A DNA stretch of 64,000 nucleotides from Allobogoriella alba (GCF_042665525.1 NZ_JBHTCQ010000001.1:62001-126000), one strand, 5' to 3'. Positions 31,278 through 40,108 are shown, counted from the first letter of the stretch. Notes: a model not told the origin generated them from the letters alone. Program-made: numbers and translations.

Positions 31278-32354
31278 TCAGGGAGTAGGCACCGTGGCGA
31301 ACACCGCGTCGATGAGCGACTCCGGCGCCACGTTGTTGGCCAGCGCGTCGTAGGTGCGCACGAGCCGGTGCCGCAGTACCGGGTGTCGCAGCTTCTTCAC
31401 GTCGTCGGGCACCACGTAGGTCCGGCCCTCCTGGACGGCGACCGCCTGAGCGACCCGCATGAGCGCGATCCCGCCACGCGGCGAGGCGCCGACCCGCACG
31501 TGCTGGTTGAAGTTCGGCAGCGGCCGTGGCCCGCCGCCACGCGTGGTGTTGATGAGGGCGACGATGTACTGCCGGATCGACAGGTCGACGTACACCCGGC
31601 CCACCAGGTCCTGGAGGAACTTCACGTCCTCGAGCGTGATCGGCTCGTGCTCCACCGGCTTGCGGTAGCCGGGTGAGGACGTCAGCTCGAGGATGTCGAC
31701 CTCCTCGTTCGGGGTCGGGTAGGTCACGACCTCCTTCATGAGGAACCGGTCCATCTGCGCCTCGGGGAGGACGTAGGTGCCCTCCTCCTCGATGGGGTTC
31801 TGGGTCGCGAGCGTCATGAACGGGTCCGGCAGCGGGTAGATCTCGCCGCCGATCGACGTCTGCCGCTCCTGCATCGCCTCGAGCATCGCCGACTGGGTCT
31901 TCGCCGAGGACCGGTTGATCTCGTCCAGGAGGACGAAGTTCGCGTGCACCGGACCGAGCTGGGTGGAGAACTCGTTGGTGGAGTAGTTGAAGATCTGGGT
32001 GCCCACGATGTCGTTGGGCATGAGGTCCGGCGTGCACTGGATCCGGTGGAACGATCCGGAGACCGCCTTCGCCAGCGTCGACGCCGCGGTGGTCTTCGCG
32101 AGGCCCGGCACGGACTCCAGCAGAACGTGGCCACCCGCCAGCAGCGTGGAGATCAGCGCGGTTCGCAGGCCCTCCTGGCCGATGACCTTCTCCCCGAAGA
32201 TCGTCACGATGCGCTGGACGAGCTCGGTGGCCCGCCTGGTCTCGGTGTCGGAGATCGGCGCCAGCTGGTCGGTCTGCTGCTGGTGCTGCTGCTCCGGCAG
32301 GGCCTGCCAGCCGCTGGGCGGTTCGTTCTCGTACCGTGCTCGCTGGGCGCTCAT
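31278..32354 (-). CDS. MoxR family AAA+ ATPase
   Basis: This 358-residue ATPase shows a Walker A region with GLAKT (VLLESVPGLAKTTAAST), Walker B FVLLDEINR and sensor 1 LATQNPIEEEGTYVLPEAQ. MoxR proteins act as chaperone-like ATPases that assemble or activate enzyme or envelope complexes with VWA partners. It is the first gene of the cluster. A promoter TTGCCA, 19 bp, TACGCT is seen at 32427-32397 on the minus strand. Site 5 of the shared dyad lies upstream. The N-terminal 35 residues are Gln-rich and unusual for the family. Confidence 0.94.
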   Translation of the reverse strand: MSAQRARYENEPPSGWQALPEQQHQQQTDQLAPISDTETRRATELVQRIVTIFGEKVIGQEGLRTALISTLLAGGHVLLESVPGLAKTTAASTLAKAVSGSFHRIQCTPDLMPNDIVGTQIFNYSTNEFSTQLGPVHANFVLLDEINRSSAKTQSAMLEAMQERQTSIGGEIYPLPDPFMTLATQNPIEEEGTYVLPEAQMDRFLMKEVVTYPTPNEEVDILELTSSPGYRKPVEHEPITLEDVKFLQDLVGRVYVDLSIRQYIVALINTTRGGGPRPLPNFNQHVRVGASPRGGIALMRVAQAVAVQEGRTYVVPDDVKKLRHPVLRHRLVRTYDALANNVAPESLIDAVFATVPTP

Positions 32355-32396
32355 CGTCCCCCCGGTTTCTCCTCGTCAGCCCTCCGACTGAGGTCG

Positions 32397-32402
32397 AGCG
32401 TA
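32397..32402 (-). promoter_or_regulatory. -10 box of moxR
   Basis: TACGCT on the minus strand; TTGCCA is 19 bp upstream. The leader is about 40 nt. Confidence 0.45.
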
Positions 32403-32437
32403 TGGCACACCGCTGGGAGGGTGGCAACGCCGCCCGC

Positions 32438-32451
32438 GGACAGATCTCCCC
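32438..32451. promoter_or_regulatory. Shared dyad site 5
   Basis: GGACAGATCTCCCC, which is one base away from GGGNAGNNCTNCCC. It lies between divergent moxR and ctaG, so it could serve either. The spacing to the moxR -10 is 35 bp. Confidence 0.4.
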
Positions 32452-32467
32452 ATGCACGCCACCGAAC

Positions 32468-32473
32468 TAGGCT
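32468..32473 (+). promoter_or_regulatory. -10 box for leaderless ctaG-copD mRNA
   Basis: TAGGCT, then 6 nt, then the GTG at 32480. Confidence 0.5.
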
Positions 32474-32479
32474 GGCTCG

Positions 32480-34495
32480 GTGCCCGAGAAGACCACCACG
32501 GCGGCCCGTACCTGGCCCTGGGCGGCGGGCGCCTTCCCCGCGCTGCTGCTCGCCGTCGTCCTCGGGCTGGCCGCCACCGGAGGCGCGGCGCCGACGATGG
32601 TCGACCCCGGCCCGGTGGTCCGGTGGGGCGTCCCGCTCGCCTCCGGCGTCGCGGACGGTGCGGCCGCCGTGACCGTCGGCGCGTTCGCGCTGTGCGCACT
32701 GGCGCTGCCGCGGCACTTCGTCGCCGGTGACTCCCGGCGCCGCACGACGGCGGAAGGACGGGCCTGGCCCGCGGCCGCGCGGATCGGCGCCGTCGCCGCG
32801 ACGGTGTGGGCGCTGTCCCAGCTGGTGCACCTGATCCTGTCCTACGGCGCGATCGCCGGGACGATCGGCGGGCCGGGGTTCGGCGCGCAGCTGCTGCAGT
32901 TCGTCACAGACATCGAGCTGGGCCGGGACCTCATGTGGACGACGGTGCTCAGCGCCGTCGTCGCACTGGTCGCGGCCGGTGCGGGCGGGTACGCCTCCGC
33001 GGCGCTCACCGGCGTGCTGGCGCTGGTGGCGCTGGTACCGCTGGCGCTCACGGGGCACGCGTCGGGCGCGGCGAGCCACACCCTGGCGGTCTCCGGGTGG
33101 TGGCTGCACGCGGCGGGCGTGTGCCTCTGGGTGGGTGGTCTCGTGGTGCTGGTGGCGGTGGGCCGTCTGCTCGGGTCCGATCTGCGGGAGGCCACCGCAC
33201 GGTTCTCCGCCATCGCGCTGTGGGCGTACGTGGCGGTCGCCTTCTCCGGCGTGATCAACGCGTGGATCCGGCTGTCCACGCCGCTGGAGCTGCTGACGCA
33301 CCCGTACGGCCGGCTGCTGGCGGTGAAGATCGCCCTGACCGTTGCGCTCGGTGCCGCCGGGTGGGCGCACCGACGTGTGACGTTGCCCGCGATCGGGCGC
33401 TCGTCAGACTTCGCGTTCTGGCGCCTCGCCGGCGTCGAGGTCCTGCTCATGGCCGCGACCACCGGGGCCGGCGCCGCGCTGGGCTCCTCCGCGCCGCCCG
33501 TACCGCAGGAGCCCATCACGGACGCCAGTCCCACCTACCTCCTCACCGGTTACGCGGTCCCTCCCTACCCGACCGCGATCACGTACCTCACCCAGACCCG
33601 TCTGGAGCCGGTCCTGTTCTTCGGGACCGTCGCCGCCGTCGTGGTGTACCTGCGATGGGTGGTGCGGCTCCGGCGGCGCGGCGACTCCTGGCCCGTGGTG
33701 CGCACGCTCGCGTGGCTCGCCGGCTGGCTGCTGTTCGCCTGGGTCACGAACGGCGGCCCGGTGGTCTACGGGTCGGTGCTCTTCAGCGCACACATGCTCA
33801 TGCACATGCTGCTGGCGATGGTGGTGCCGATCCTCGTGGTGATCGGCGCGCCGGTGACCCTCGCGGTCCGTGCCCTGCCGCACCGCCGGGACGGCTCGCG
33901 TGGCCCGCGGGAGTGGCTCCTGGCGCTCGTCCACTCGCGCCCGGCGCGGTTCCTGGCCCACCCGGCGGTGGCGGCCGTCAACTTCGCCGGGTCGCTCGTC
34001 CTCTTCTACTACACGGCCATCTTCGAGGTGGCGCTCACCACGCACGTGGGTCACCTGCTGATGGTCATCCACTTCACGGTGACCGGGTACCTGTTCGCGA
34101 ACGCGCTCATCGGGGTGGACCCCGGCCCCTCGCGCCCGTCCTACCCCCTGCGGCTGCTCCTGCTCCTGGCGACGATGGGCTTCCACGCGTTCTTCGGGGT
34201 CTCGCTCCTCTCCCAGTCGACCCTGCTGGCGGCCGACTACTTCGGCTGGCTGGGGCTTCCGTGGGGGGTGGACGCGCTCGCCGACCAGACCCGGGGCGGC
34301 GCCATCACCTGGGGCATCGGCGAGCTGCCGACGGTCGCGCTGGCCATCGGGGTCGCGGTGGCGTGGGCGAAGGACGACACCCGCGCGGCGAGGCGGGCGG
34401 ACCGGCGGGCCGACCGGGACGACGACGCCGAGCTGCGCGCCTACAACGCGATGCTCGCCGAGCGTGCCCGCCGGGACGGTGAGAGCACCGCCTGA
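32480..34495 (+). CDS. CopD-CtaG fusion, copper/cytochrome oxidase assembly protein
   Basis: This 671-residue polytopic protein has an N-terminal half with about eight helices that carries a CopD-like copper-resistance domain (about 100-340; SGAASHTLAVSGWWLHAAGVCLWVGGL, FSGVINAWIRL). The C-terminal half is a caa3-type CtaG domain (about 370-630) with His-rich SAHMLMHMLLAMVVPILVVIGAP, THVGHLLMVIHF and GFHAFFGVSLL. It probably moves or inserts copper for cytochrome oxidase. Such fusions are common in actinobacteria. The GTG start fits a leaderless mRNA. Confidence 0.9.
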   Translation: MPEKTTTAARTWPWAAGAFPALLLAVVLGLAATGGAAPTMVDPGPVVRWGVPLASGVADGAAAVTVGAFALCALALPRHFVAGDSRRRTTAEGRAWPAAARIGAVAATVWALSQLVHLILSYGAIAGTIGGPGFGAQLLQFVTDIELGRDLMWTTVLSAVVALVAAGAGGYASAALTGVLALVALVPLALTGHASGAASHTLAVSGWWLHAAGVCLWVGGLVVLVAVGRLLGSDLREATARFSAIALWAYVAVAFSGVINAWIRLSTPLELLTHPYGRLLAVKIALTVALGAAGWAHRRVTLPAIGRSSDFAFWRLAGVEVLLMAATTGAGAALGSSAPPVPQEPITDASPTYLLTGYAVPPYPTAITYLTQTRLEPVLFFGTVAAVVVYLRWVVRLRRRGDSWPVVRTLAWLAGWLLFAWVTNGGPVVYGSVLFSAHMLMHMLLAMVVPILVVIGAPVTLAVRALPHRRDGSRGPREWLLALVHSRPARFLAHPAVAAVNFAGSLVLFYYTAIFEVALTTHVGHLLMVIHFTVTGYLFANALIGVDPGPSRPSYPLRLLLLLATMGFHAFFGVSLLSQSTLLAADYFGWLGLPWGVDALADQTRGGAITWGIGELPTVALAIGVAVAWAKDDTRAARRADRRADRDDDAELRAYNAMLAERARRDGESTA

Positions 34496-34497
34496 TC

Positions 34498-34513
34498 CGC
34501 GGCTTCGGCCGCG
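34498..34513. terminator. UUCG-loop terminator between convergent genes
   Basis: CGCGGC-TTCG-GCCGCG is a 6-bp GC stem with a stable UUCG-type tetraloop, between the ends of ctaG and the LmeA-like gene. It has no T-tract. Confidence 0.55.
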
Positions 34514-34523
34514 ATCGGCGGCC

Positions 34524-35231
34524 TCACTCCTCGAGGGTGAGGTCGGTGCCGGTCAGGGCGAGGCGGAGCCCGCCGTCGACGGGGTCGGCGGCTGTCACCC
34601 GCAGCCCCATCGGCAGGTCACTGACGTCGACCTCGAGCTCGCGGAGCTCTGGCGGCAGGAGGCCCACGACCGTGGCGAGCTCGACGTCGTTCCCGGCGAG
34701 GCTGGCCGCGACGGGGCGGAAGACGAACCGCTCCGCGGTGACCTCGGGAACGGCGACCAGGCCCGCCCGCAGACCGAGGATCTCGGTGGTGAGATGGATC
34801 CCGTCGGTCCGCGTGGCCACCTCGACGCCCGGTCGCCCGACGATGTTCTGGATCGAGGCGTCCCTCAGGGTGCCGCCGAGCTCGAGCCGGCCCACCACGG
34901 ACGGGGTCTGCAGCGTGACGTCGCGGGCGTGCGCGCGCACCCCATGCAGCCCGAGGGATCCGTCCGGGGTGTCGATCGTCACGTCCTCGGCCTGCGCGCG
35001 GACGCTGCCCAGGCGCCCGGCCGCCACCTGGGTGAGGAACGGGAAGCCGTCGACCGTCACGGCGGGCGGTTCCTGAAGATCGAGGGAACGCGCGAGTTCC
35101 CCGGATATGCGCGCCTCGGTGCGGGCGTGGGTCGCCCGGTCCGCCACCAGCACCACCACCAGCAACAGGACGAGAAGGAGGACGAGGAGCACGCCACGGG
35201 TCGGTCGGCGTCGGGCGGTGATGCGGCTCAC
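34524..35231 (-). CDS. LmeA family (DUF2993) phospholipid-binding protein
   Basis: This 235-residue exported protein is anchored by one N-terminal helix (about 12-32). The rest is a DUF2993/LmeA-type beta-rich domain with VDGFPFLTQVAAGRLGSVRAQAEDVTI, HGVRAHARDV and FRPVAASLAGNDVELATVVGLLP. In mycobacteria LmeA helps mannan elongation and binds phospholipid; here I claim only the family. The GTG at 35231 is preferred because TACGGT lies exactly 6 nt before it (leaderless); the ATG at 35252 is the alternative. Confidence 0.88.
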   Translation of the reverse strand: MSRITARRRPTRGVLLVLLLVLLLVVVLVADRATHARTEARISGELARSLDLQEPPAVTVDGFPFLTQVAAGRLGSVRAQAEDVTIDTPDGSLGLHGVRAHARDVTLQTPSVVGRLELGGTLRDASIQNIVGRPGVEVATRTDGIHLTTEILGLRAGLVAVPEVTAERFVFRPVAASLAGNDVELATVVGLLPPELRELEVDVSDLPMGLRVTAADPVDGGLRLALTGTDLTLEE

Positions 35232-35318
35232 TGCCCCACCGTAGGCATCCACAGCCGCGTCGAGCGCTGTGTAGGGTCAACCCGGATCGAGCCGAAGTGG
35301 CTCAGGGAGGTGTGACGG

Positions 35319-36878
35319 ATGACGAGCCGGGACGACGGCGCGCACGGGGGCGGCCTCGAGGCGCAGGCCGCGGATCCGGGCACTCCGCTGGCGACCCTTC
35401 ACCAGCTGGCGCAGCACCATCCCGAGTTGCGGGCCACCATCGCGGAGAACCCCTCGACGTATCCGGCACTGCTGGAGTGGCTGGGCAAGCTCGGGATGCC
35501 CGAGGTCGACGCCGCCCTGGCGCGGCGGGCCGCGGCCGAGCAGGCCGTCGTGCCGCCACCGCCCCCGCCGGAGGCCGACGCACCGCAACAGTCCGCCGAC
35601 GGCGTCGAGAACGGCGAGACGGTGGCGCGCCCGACGACGGCCCAGCCGGACGAGACCGTCGCGGTGCCGGTGGGGCCGGCGGTGGCCATGCCACCCGCGC
35701 AGACGGACGAGAGCACGATCCGCACCGCGGACCGGGCAGACGAGGACCGGCCGGTCGAGCGACGCTCCATCCTGGGCCGAGGCACCAACGCGGGCGCGGC
35801 CGGGGCGGCGGCCGCCGGGGCCGGGGCGTGGGCGGCTCAGGGGCCGGCCCACCAGCCGACCCAGCCGCAGCCCGTCCAGCCCACGCAGCCGCAGCCCGTC
35901 CAGCCCACGCAGCCGCAGCCCGTCCAGCCCACGCAGCAGCCGACACAGCAGCAGCCCACGCAGCCCGCCTGGCACCAGCCCCAGGCTGCGCACGGCGCGG
36001 CGGCGGGAGGCGCCGGTGGCGTGTTCGCCTCCTCCGGCGAGGACGACGCACGACGGCGATCCTGGGTGCCGCTCGCCATCCTGGCGGGCGTGGCCGCCGT
36101 CCTGGTGGTCATCGTGATCCTGCAGTTCACCGGCGCGTTCAGCGGTGGCGACGAGGAGCCGGAGCGCCCGCCGACAGCGGAGCAGACCACCACCGAGCAG
36201 CAGACCGAGGAGCCGACGGACGCGACGTCCGAGACGGCTGACGTCGAGGCGGCCAGGGACCAGCTCGCGGGCCTGCCCGACGAGACGTCCTGCGAGGACC
36301 CCGCCGGTGACGCGGGCGTCTTCGCAGCGTTCGCGTCCGCCTCCGCCCCGGACGGCGCCTGGGCCGACGAGGGCGACCCGGCACTCGTCGGCGAGACGCT
36401 GCAGGGTCTGCAGGACTCCTGCGACAGCGCCTACGCCGTCACCCTCGTCAGGGTGCTCACCGACGGTGAGACCACACCGGAGGCACTGAGCCAGGCGGTC
36501 GAGGACGCCGGGACCGACTGGGTGGACATGGCCGAGCCCGCGCCGGACGGTGCCAGCGAGGTCTCGGCGTTCCAGTCGCCGTCGGGCAACATCCAGTGCG
36601 AGCTCGGTGACGACGGTGTGCGCTGCACGATCATCGAGCACGACTTCGACGCCCCCGAGGGCTGCGACGACGGGACCACGCTGCAGGTCCAGATCGACGG
36701 AAACTTCGGCTCCGACTGTGGCAACCCGGTTGGTGAGCAGAGCGACGTGCTCGAGTACGGCGACTCGGCCGTCTCCGGCTGGTTCGCGTGCACCTCCGAG
36801 ATGGACGGCATGACGTGCTGGAACACGCTGGACGGCACCGGCTTCTCCGTCGCCCGCGCCGGGTACGAGGAGAACTGA
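35319..36878 (+). CDS. Variant-LRR membrane protein with distinct cysteine-rich outside part
   Basis: This 519-residue protein has an N-terminal LRV domain (about 18-70; DPGTPLATLHQLAQHHPELR). A long disordered region contains three copies of PTQPQPVQ (24-bp DNA repeats near 35857-35930). One membrane helix follows (about 250-272). The outside part has two pieces: a helical one (about 300-395) and an end domain with SPSGNIQCELGDDGVRC, EGCDDG, SDCGNP and FACTSEMDGMTCWN. The end domain is unlike the YGDDP module. The ATG has GGGAGGTG upstream. I do not see the shared dyad here. Function is unknown. Confidence 0.86.
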   Translation: MTSRDDGAHGGGLEAQAADPGTPLATLHQLAQHHPELRATIAENPSTYPALLEWLGKLGMPEVDAALARRAAAEQAVVPPPPPPEADAPQQSADGVENGETVARPTTAQPDETVAVPVGPAVAMPPAQTDESTIRTADRADEDRPVERRSILGRGTNAGAAGAAAAGAGAWAAQGPAHQPTQPQPVQPTQPQPVQPTQPQPVQPTQQPTQQQPTQPAWHQPQAAHGAAAGGAGGVFASSGEDDARRRSWVPLAILAGVAAVLVVIVILQFTGAFSGGDEEPERPPTAEQTTTEQQTEEPTDATSETADVEAARDQLAGLPDETSCEDPAGDAGVFAAFASASAPDGAWADEGDPALVGETLQGLQDSCDSAYAVTLVRVLTDGETTPEALSQAVEDAGTDWVDMAEPAPDGASEVSAFQSPSGNIQCELGDDGVRCTIIEHDFDAPEGCDDGTTLQVQIDGNFGSDCGNPVGEQSDVLEYGDSAVSGWFACTSEMDGMTCWNTLDGTGFSVARAGYEEN

Positions 36879-36885
36879 CGGCGCC

Positions 36886-37719
36886 TCAGCCGCCGCGCCG
36901 CTCCGCCCAGGCGCGCAGGCCGGCGGCGATCGCGTCGGCGTAGCGCTGCCGCCCGTCGCGGCTCTGGACCAGCGCGGCCTCCTCCGGGTTGCGCATCTCG
37001 GCCAGCTCGAGCATCACCGCGGGCCGTCGCGCCCAGTTCAGGGTGGCCAGGTCCGGACGCTCGCTCAGCGCACCGGGGACCCAGGTCGACGGCGTGAAGT
37101 CCCCGTCGTCGAGGGCCCCGAGCAGGTCCTCCGCGAGCCGGCGGGAAGGACCTCCCTGCGCGTCGTGCAGCGGCGGGGCGGCGACGATCGCGAAGTAGCC
37201 GCGGACGGACGGGTCCTCCGAGCCGTTGGCGTGGATCGAGACCATCGCGTCGGCGTCGGCCCGCTGGACCGCACGGCCGCGTTCGTCGATGCACGGGCCG
37301 ACCCCGTCGTCACCGCTCCGAGTGAGGGTGATGGTGGCACCGTCCTCCTCGAGGAGCTCGCGAGTCCGCTGCGCGACGTCCCAGGTGAAGGCGTGCTCCG
37401 GGTAGCCCGAGAGCGTGGACGTGCCCACGGTGTTGCACGCCTTCCAGCCGCCTCGCCCGTCCTCGACCTGCGCGTTGATCTCGGCGGGGGCCTGCCCGTT
37501 TCCGCCGTTGTGCCCCGGGTCGAGCACCACGTGCAGGCCTTCCAACGGCGGCGGCGCGGAGGGGCTCGGGGACGGTGAGGCGCTCGTCGGCTCCGGGCTC
37601 GGGGACGGCTCGGCGAGCGGGGCGGAGCCGATCCGCAGGCCGACGGCGGCAGCAAGGACGCCGAGGACGAGCCCGAGCAGCAGGAGGAGGCGGGCTGGAG
37701 GCGTCGGCACGGCTCCCAT
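36886..37719 (-). CDS. N-acetylmuramoyl-L-alanine amidase (Amidase_3)
   Basis: This 277-residue exported zinc amidase cleaves the bond between MurNAc and the stem peptide of peptidoglycan. One N-terminal helix or signal is followed by a Ser/Pro linker (50-65). The catalytic domain shows VVLDPGHNGGN (first His), a Glu in the EHAFTWD/RELLEE region, VSIHANGSED (second His) and AVMLELAEMRN (catalytic Glu). The ATG at 37719 gives a normal signal. It converges with the LRV gene with 7 bp between the stops; an imperfect stem CGGCGC/GCGCCG spans them. Confidence 0.9.
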   Translation of the reverse strand: MGAVPTPPARLLLLLGLVLGVLAAAVGLRIGSAPLAEPSPSPEPTSASPSPSPSAPPPLEGLHVVLDPGHNGGNGQAPAEINAQVEDGRGGWKACNTVGTSTLSGYPEHAFTWDVAQRTRELLEEDGATITLTRSGDDGVGPCIDERGRAVQRADADAMVSIHANGSEDPSVRGYFAIVAAPPLHDAQGGPSRRLAEDLLGALDDGDFTPSTWVPGALSERPDLATLNWARRPAVMLELAEMRNPEEAALVQSRDGRQRYADAIAAGLRAWAERRGG

Positions 37720-37759
37720 CCTGACACCCGTTCGCCGTCGCCTCCGGCAGCGTGGTGAG

Positions 37760-39874
37760 ATGTCGCACGTGACCCAGACCTCCGAGCAGGTGCGCGGCAC
37801 CGCGGCCGAGCACGCCGTTCCCCCGACCCCGTTCCATGACCTCGACGCCTACGTGGCGCTCCCCCGCCTCGCGGGCCTGGCGCTCTCGCCGGACGGCACA
37901 CGCCTGGTGGCGGGCGTCAGCACCCTCAACGACGACGCCACGGCGTACGTGACGGCGCTGTGGGAGGTGGATCCCGGTGGTGGTGTGCCCGCGCGCCGCC
38001 TGACGCGTGGCGCGAAGGGCGAGTCGCAGGCGCGGTTCACCGCGGAGGGCGACCTGCTGTTCGTCGCGACGCGGCCGGACGGTGGCACCGGCAAGGACAC
38101 CGACGAGAAGCCCGCACTGTGGGTGCTGCCCGCGGCGGGCGGTGAGGCGCGGGTGCTGGCCAGACATCCCGGCGGCGTCGAGGCGGTGGCGGTGGGTCGG
38201 ACCGCCGGGTCGGTCCTGGTGCAGGCCTCGGCGATGCCGTCCGCGGCGGACCTTCGGACCGAGGAGCGGCTCCGCAAGGAGCGCAAGGAGAAGAAGGTCG
38301 CGGCGATCCTGCACACCGGGTACCCGGTGCGGTACTGGGACCACGACCTCGGCCCGGCGGCGCCGCGGCTGTACGCGTGCGACCTGGACGGCAGGCTCGC
38401 CGGGACGCCGAGCGCGGCCGCGACGGACGAGCCGCTGGAGCTGCGGGACCTGACCCCGGACGCCGGCACCCATCTCGTCCGGGCGGGGCACGACGTCGCC
38501 CCGGACGGGTCGTTCGTGGTCTCGGAGTGGCGCGTGCCCGAGGGCCGCGCGAGCGTGCGGTCGGACCTGGTGCGGATCGACGTCGCCACGGGCGAGCGCA
38601 CCACGCTGCTGGCCGCGGACCACGAGTACGAGTTCGGCTCGCCGCTGGTGAGCCCGGACGGCACCGCGGTGGCGTACGTGCGGCGCGAGCGCTCGTCGCG
38701 CGAGCGACCGCCGCGCCCGTCGCTGTGGCTGCTGGACCTGGCGTCCGGGAGCAGCCGCCCGCTCACGGAGGGTTGGGACCGTTGGCCGGGCGAGGCAGCC
38801 TGGCTGCCGGACGGCAGCGGCCTGCTGGTGATCGCGGACGAGGACGGCCGGGCGCCGGTCTTCCGCGTGGAGGTCGCGGACGGCGGCGTGCGGCGCCTGA
38901 CCGACGACGGCGCGCACTCGAGCCTGGTGGTGAGCCCGGACGGGACGGCGGCGTTCGCGTTGCGTGCCTCGTACGAGCATCCGGCCGAGGTGGTGCGCCT
39001 CGACCTGGCGAGCGGGACGGTCACCTCGCTGCGTGGGCCCGCGGAGCGGCCGCAGCTTCCCGGCACGCTGACCGAGGTCGAGACGACGGTGCAGGACGGC
39101 ACCCGGGTGCGGTCCTGGCTCGCCCTGCCCGACGGCGCTTCCGCGGAAGCGCCCGCGCCGCTCCTGCTGTGGATCCACGGTGGGCCGGTCAGCTCGTGGA
39201 ACTCGTGGAGCTGGCGGTGGTGCCCGTGGCTGATGGTGGCGCAGGGATATGCGGTGCTGCTGCCGGACCCGGCGCTCTCCACCGGGTACGGCCAGGAGAT
39301 GATCGCCCGCGGCTGGGGCCGGTGGGGTGCGGAGCCGTACACCGACCTCATGGCCGCCACCGACGCGGTCGTGGCCCGCGAGGACATCGACGAGACGCGA
39401 ACCGCCGCGATGGGTGGCTCGTTCGGCGGCTACATGGCGAACTGGGTGGCGGGCCACACCGACCGGTTCAAGGCGATCGTCACCCACGCCAGCCTGTGGG
39501 CGCTCGACGGCTTCGGCCCGACCACGGACGCGGCGTTCTACTGGTCGCGCGAGATGGGCCCCGAGAGGCAGGAGGCCAACTCACCGCACCGGTTCGTCGA
39601 GGAGATCCGCACGCCGATGCTGGTGATCCACGGCGACAAGGACTACCGCGTCCCGATCGGCGAGGGCCTGCGGCTCTGGTTCGAGCTGCTGGCGAAGTCA
39701 GGCCTGCCGCAGGCCGAGGACGGCTCGACGCCGCACCGGTTCCTGTACTTCCCGGACGAGAACCACTGGATCCTCACGCCGCAGCACGCCAAGGTCTGGT
39801 ACCAGGTGGTGCTGGGGTACCTGGCCGAGCACGTGCTGGGTGAGGAGCCGCCCGAGCTACCGCTGCTGGGGTGA
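37760..39874 (+). CDS. S9 family prolyl-oligopeptidase-type peptidase
   Basis: This 704-residue soluble peptidase has a seven-bladed propeller (about 30-440; repeated SPDG motifs such as LALSPDGTRLV) that filters substrates. The alpha/beta-hydrolase domain (about 450-690) has LLLWIHGGPVSSWNSWSWRW, the nucleophile motif GGSFGGYM, Asp in VIHGDKDYRV and His in DENHWI. It is probably an acylaminoacyl- or dipeptidyl-peptidase acting on short peptides. There is no signal peptide. A GTG at 37769 is an alternative start. It ends 2 bp from the stop of the converging small peptide gene. Confidence 0.92.
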   Translation: MSHVTQTSEQVRGTAAEHAVPPTPFHDLDAYVALPRLAGLALSPDGTRLVAGVSTLNDDATAYVTALWEVDPGGGVPARRLTRGAKGESQARFTAEGDLLFVATRPDGGTGKDTDEKPALWVLPAAGGEARVLARHPGGVEAVAVGRTAGSVLVQASAMPSAADLRTEERLRKERKEKKVAAILHTGYPVRYWDHDLGPAAPRLYACDLDGRLAGTPSAAATDEPLELRDLTPDAGTHLVRAGHDVAPDGSFVVSEWRVPEGRASVRSDLVRIDVATGERTTLLAADHEYEFGSPLVSPDGTAVAYVRRERSSRERPPRPSLWLLDLASGSSRPLTEGWDRWPGEAAWLPDGSGLLVIADEDGRAPVFRVEVADGGVRRLTDDGAHSSLVVSPDGTAAFALRASYEHPAEVVRLDLASGTVTSLRGPAERPQLPGTLTEVETTVQDGTRVRSWLALPDGASAEAPAPLLLWIHGGPVSSWNSWSWRWCPWLMVAQGYAVLLPDPALSTGYGQEMIARGWGRWGAEPYTDLMAATDAVVAREDIDETRTAAMGGSFGGYMANWVAGHTDRFKAIVTHASLWALDGFGPTTDAAFYWSREMGPERQEANSPHRFVEEIRTPMLVIHGDKDYRVPIGEGLRLWFELLAKSGLPQAEDGSTPHRFLYFPDENHWILTPQHAKVWYQVVLGYLAEHVLGEEPPELPLLG

Positions 39875-39876
39875 GC

Positions 39877-40005
39877 TCAGTTCTCGGTCGGCTCCGCGTC
39901 ACAGGACACGCACAGCGGGCTGACCTCCGGGGCGGCCTCGGTCGAGGGGACCACCCCGAAAACAGCCAGTACCAACAGCGCACCCACCAGAGTTCGTTCG
40001 ATCAT
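39877..40005 (-). CDS. 42-residue secreted peptide, candidate signal
   Basis: This very short gene encodes a peptide with a typical signal sequence: a charged start MIER, a hydrophobic core TLVGALLVLAVFGVV, then PSTEAAPEV with likely cleavage near Ala24-Ala25. It leaves a mature tail of about 17 residues with LCVSCDAEPTEN at its end. The ATG at 40005 has a promoter TTACCG, 18 bp, TATAGA upstream and a GGCAGGA ribosome site. It is divergent from a TrmB/LuxR-like regulator with 140 bp between them. The whole arrangement is like peptide pheromone genes next to their sensor. Coding status rests on codon phase, promoter, ribosome site and signal-peptide form. Confidence 0.7.
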   Translation of the reverse strand: MIERTLVGALLVLAVFGVVPSTEAAPEVSPLCVSCDAEPTEN

Positions 40006-40024
40006 CGTCCTGCCCGCCTTCGCT

Positions 40025-40054
40025 TCTATACTGCCTCGACGTCCGCAACGGTAA
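40025..40054 (-). promoter_or_regulatory. Promoter of the secreted peptide gene
   Basis: -10 TATAGA (40030 to 40025) and -35 TTACCG (40054 to 40049) with an 18-bp spacer on the minus strand. The leader is about 12 nt. Confidence 0.5.
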
Positions 40055-40063
40055 CGCTACCCG

Positions 40064-40072
40064 CGACCTGGC
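40064..40072 (-). promoter_or_regulatory. CCAGGTYG site 1 (reverse orientation)
   Basis: GCCAGGTCG on the minus strand, just upstream of the peptide promoter. Confidence 0.4.
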
Positions 40073-40108
40073 ACATGCACCCAGTCGTCCGCAGCGGTGC
40101 CGGCCCGG

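Noticed and set aside
37310..39487. 725-codon open frame opposite the S9 peptidase
   Set aside because: No recognisable motif, Arg/His-rich, and it overlaps the amidase gene as well. The plus-strand peptidase with its GGSFGGYM motif is real.
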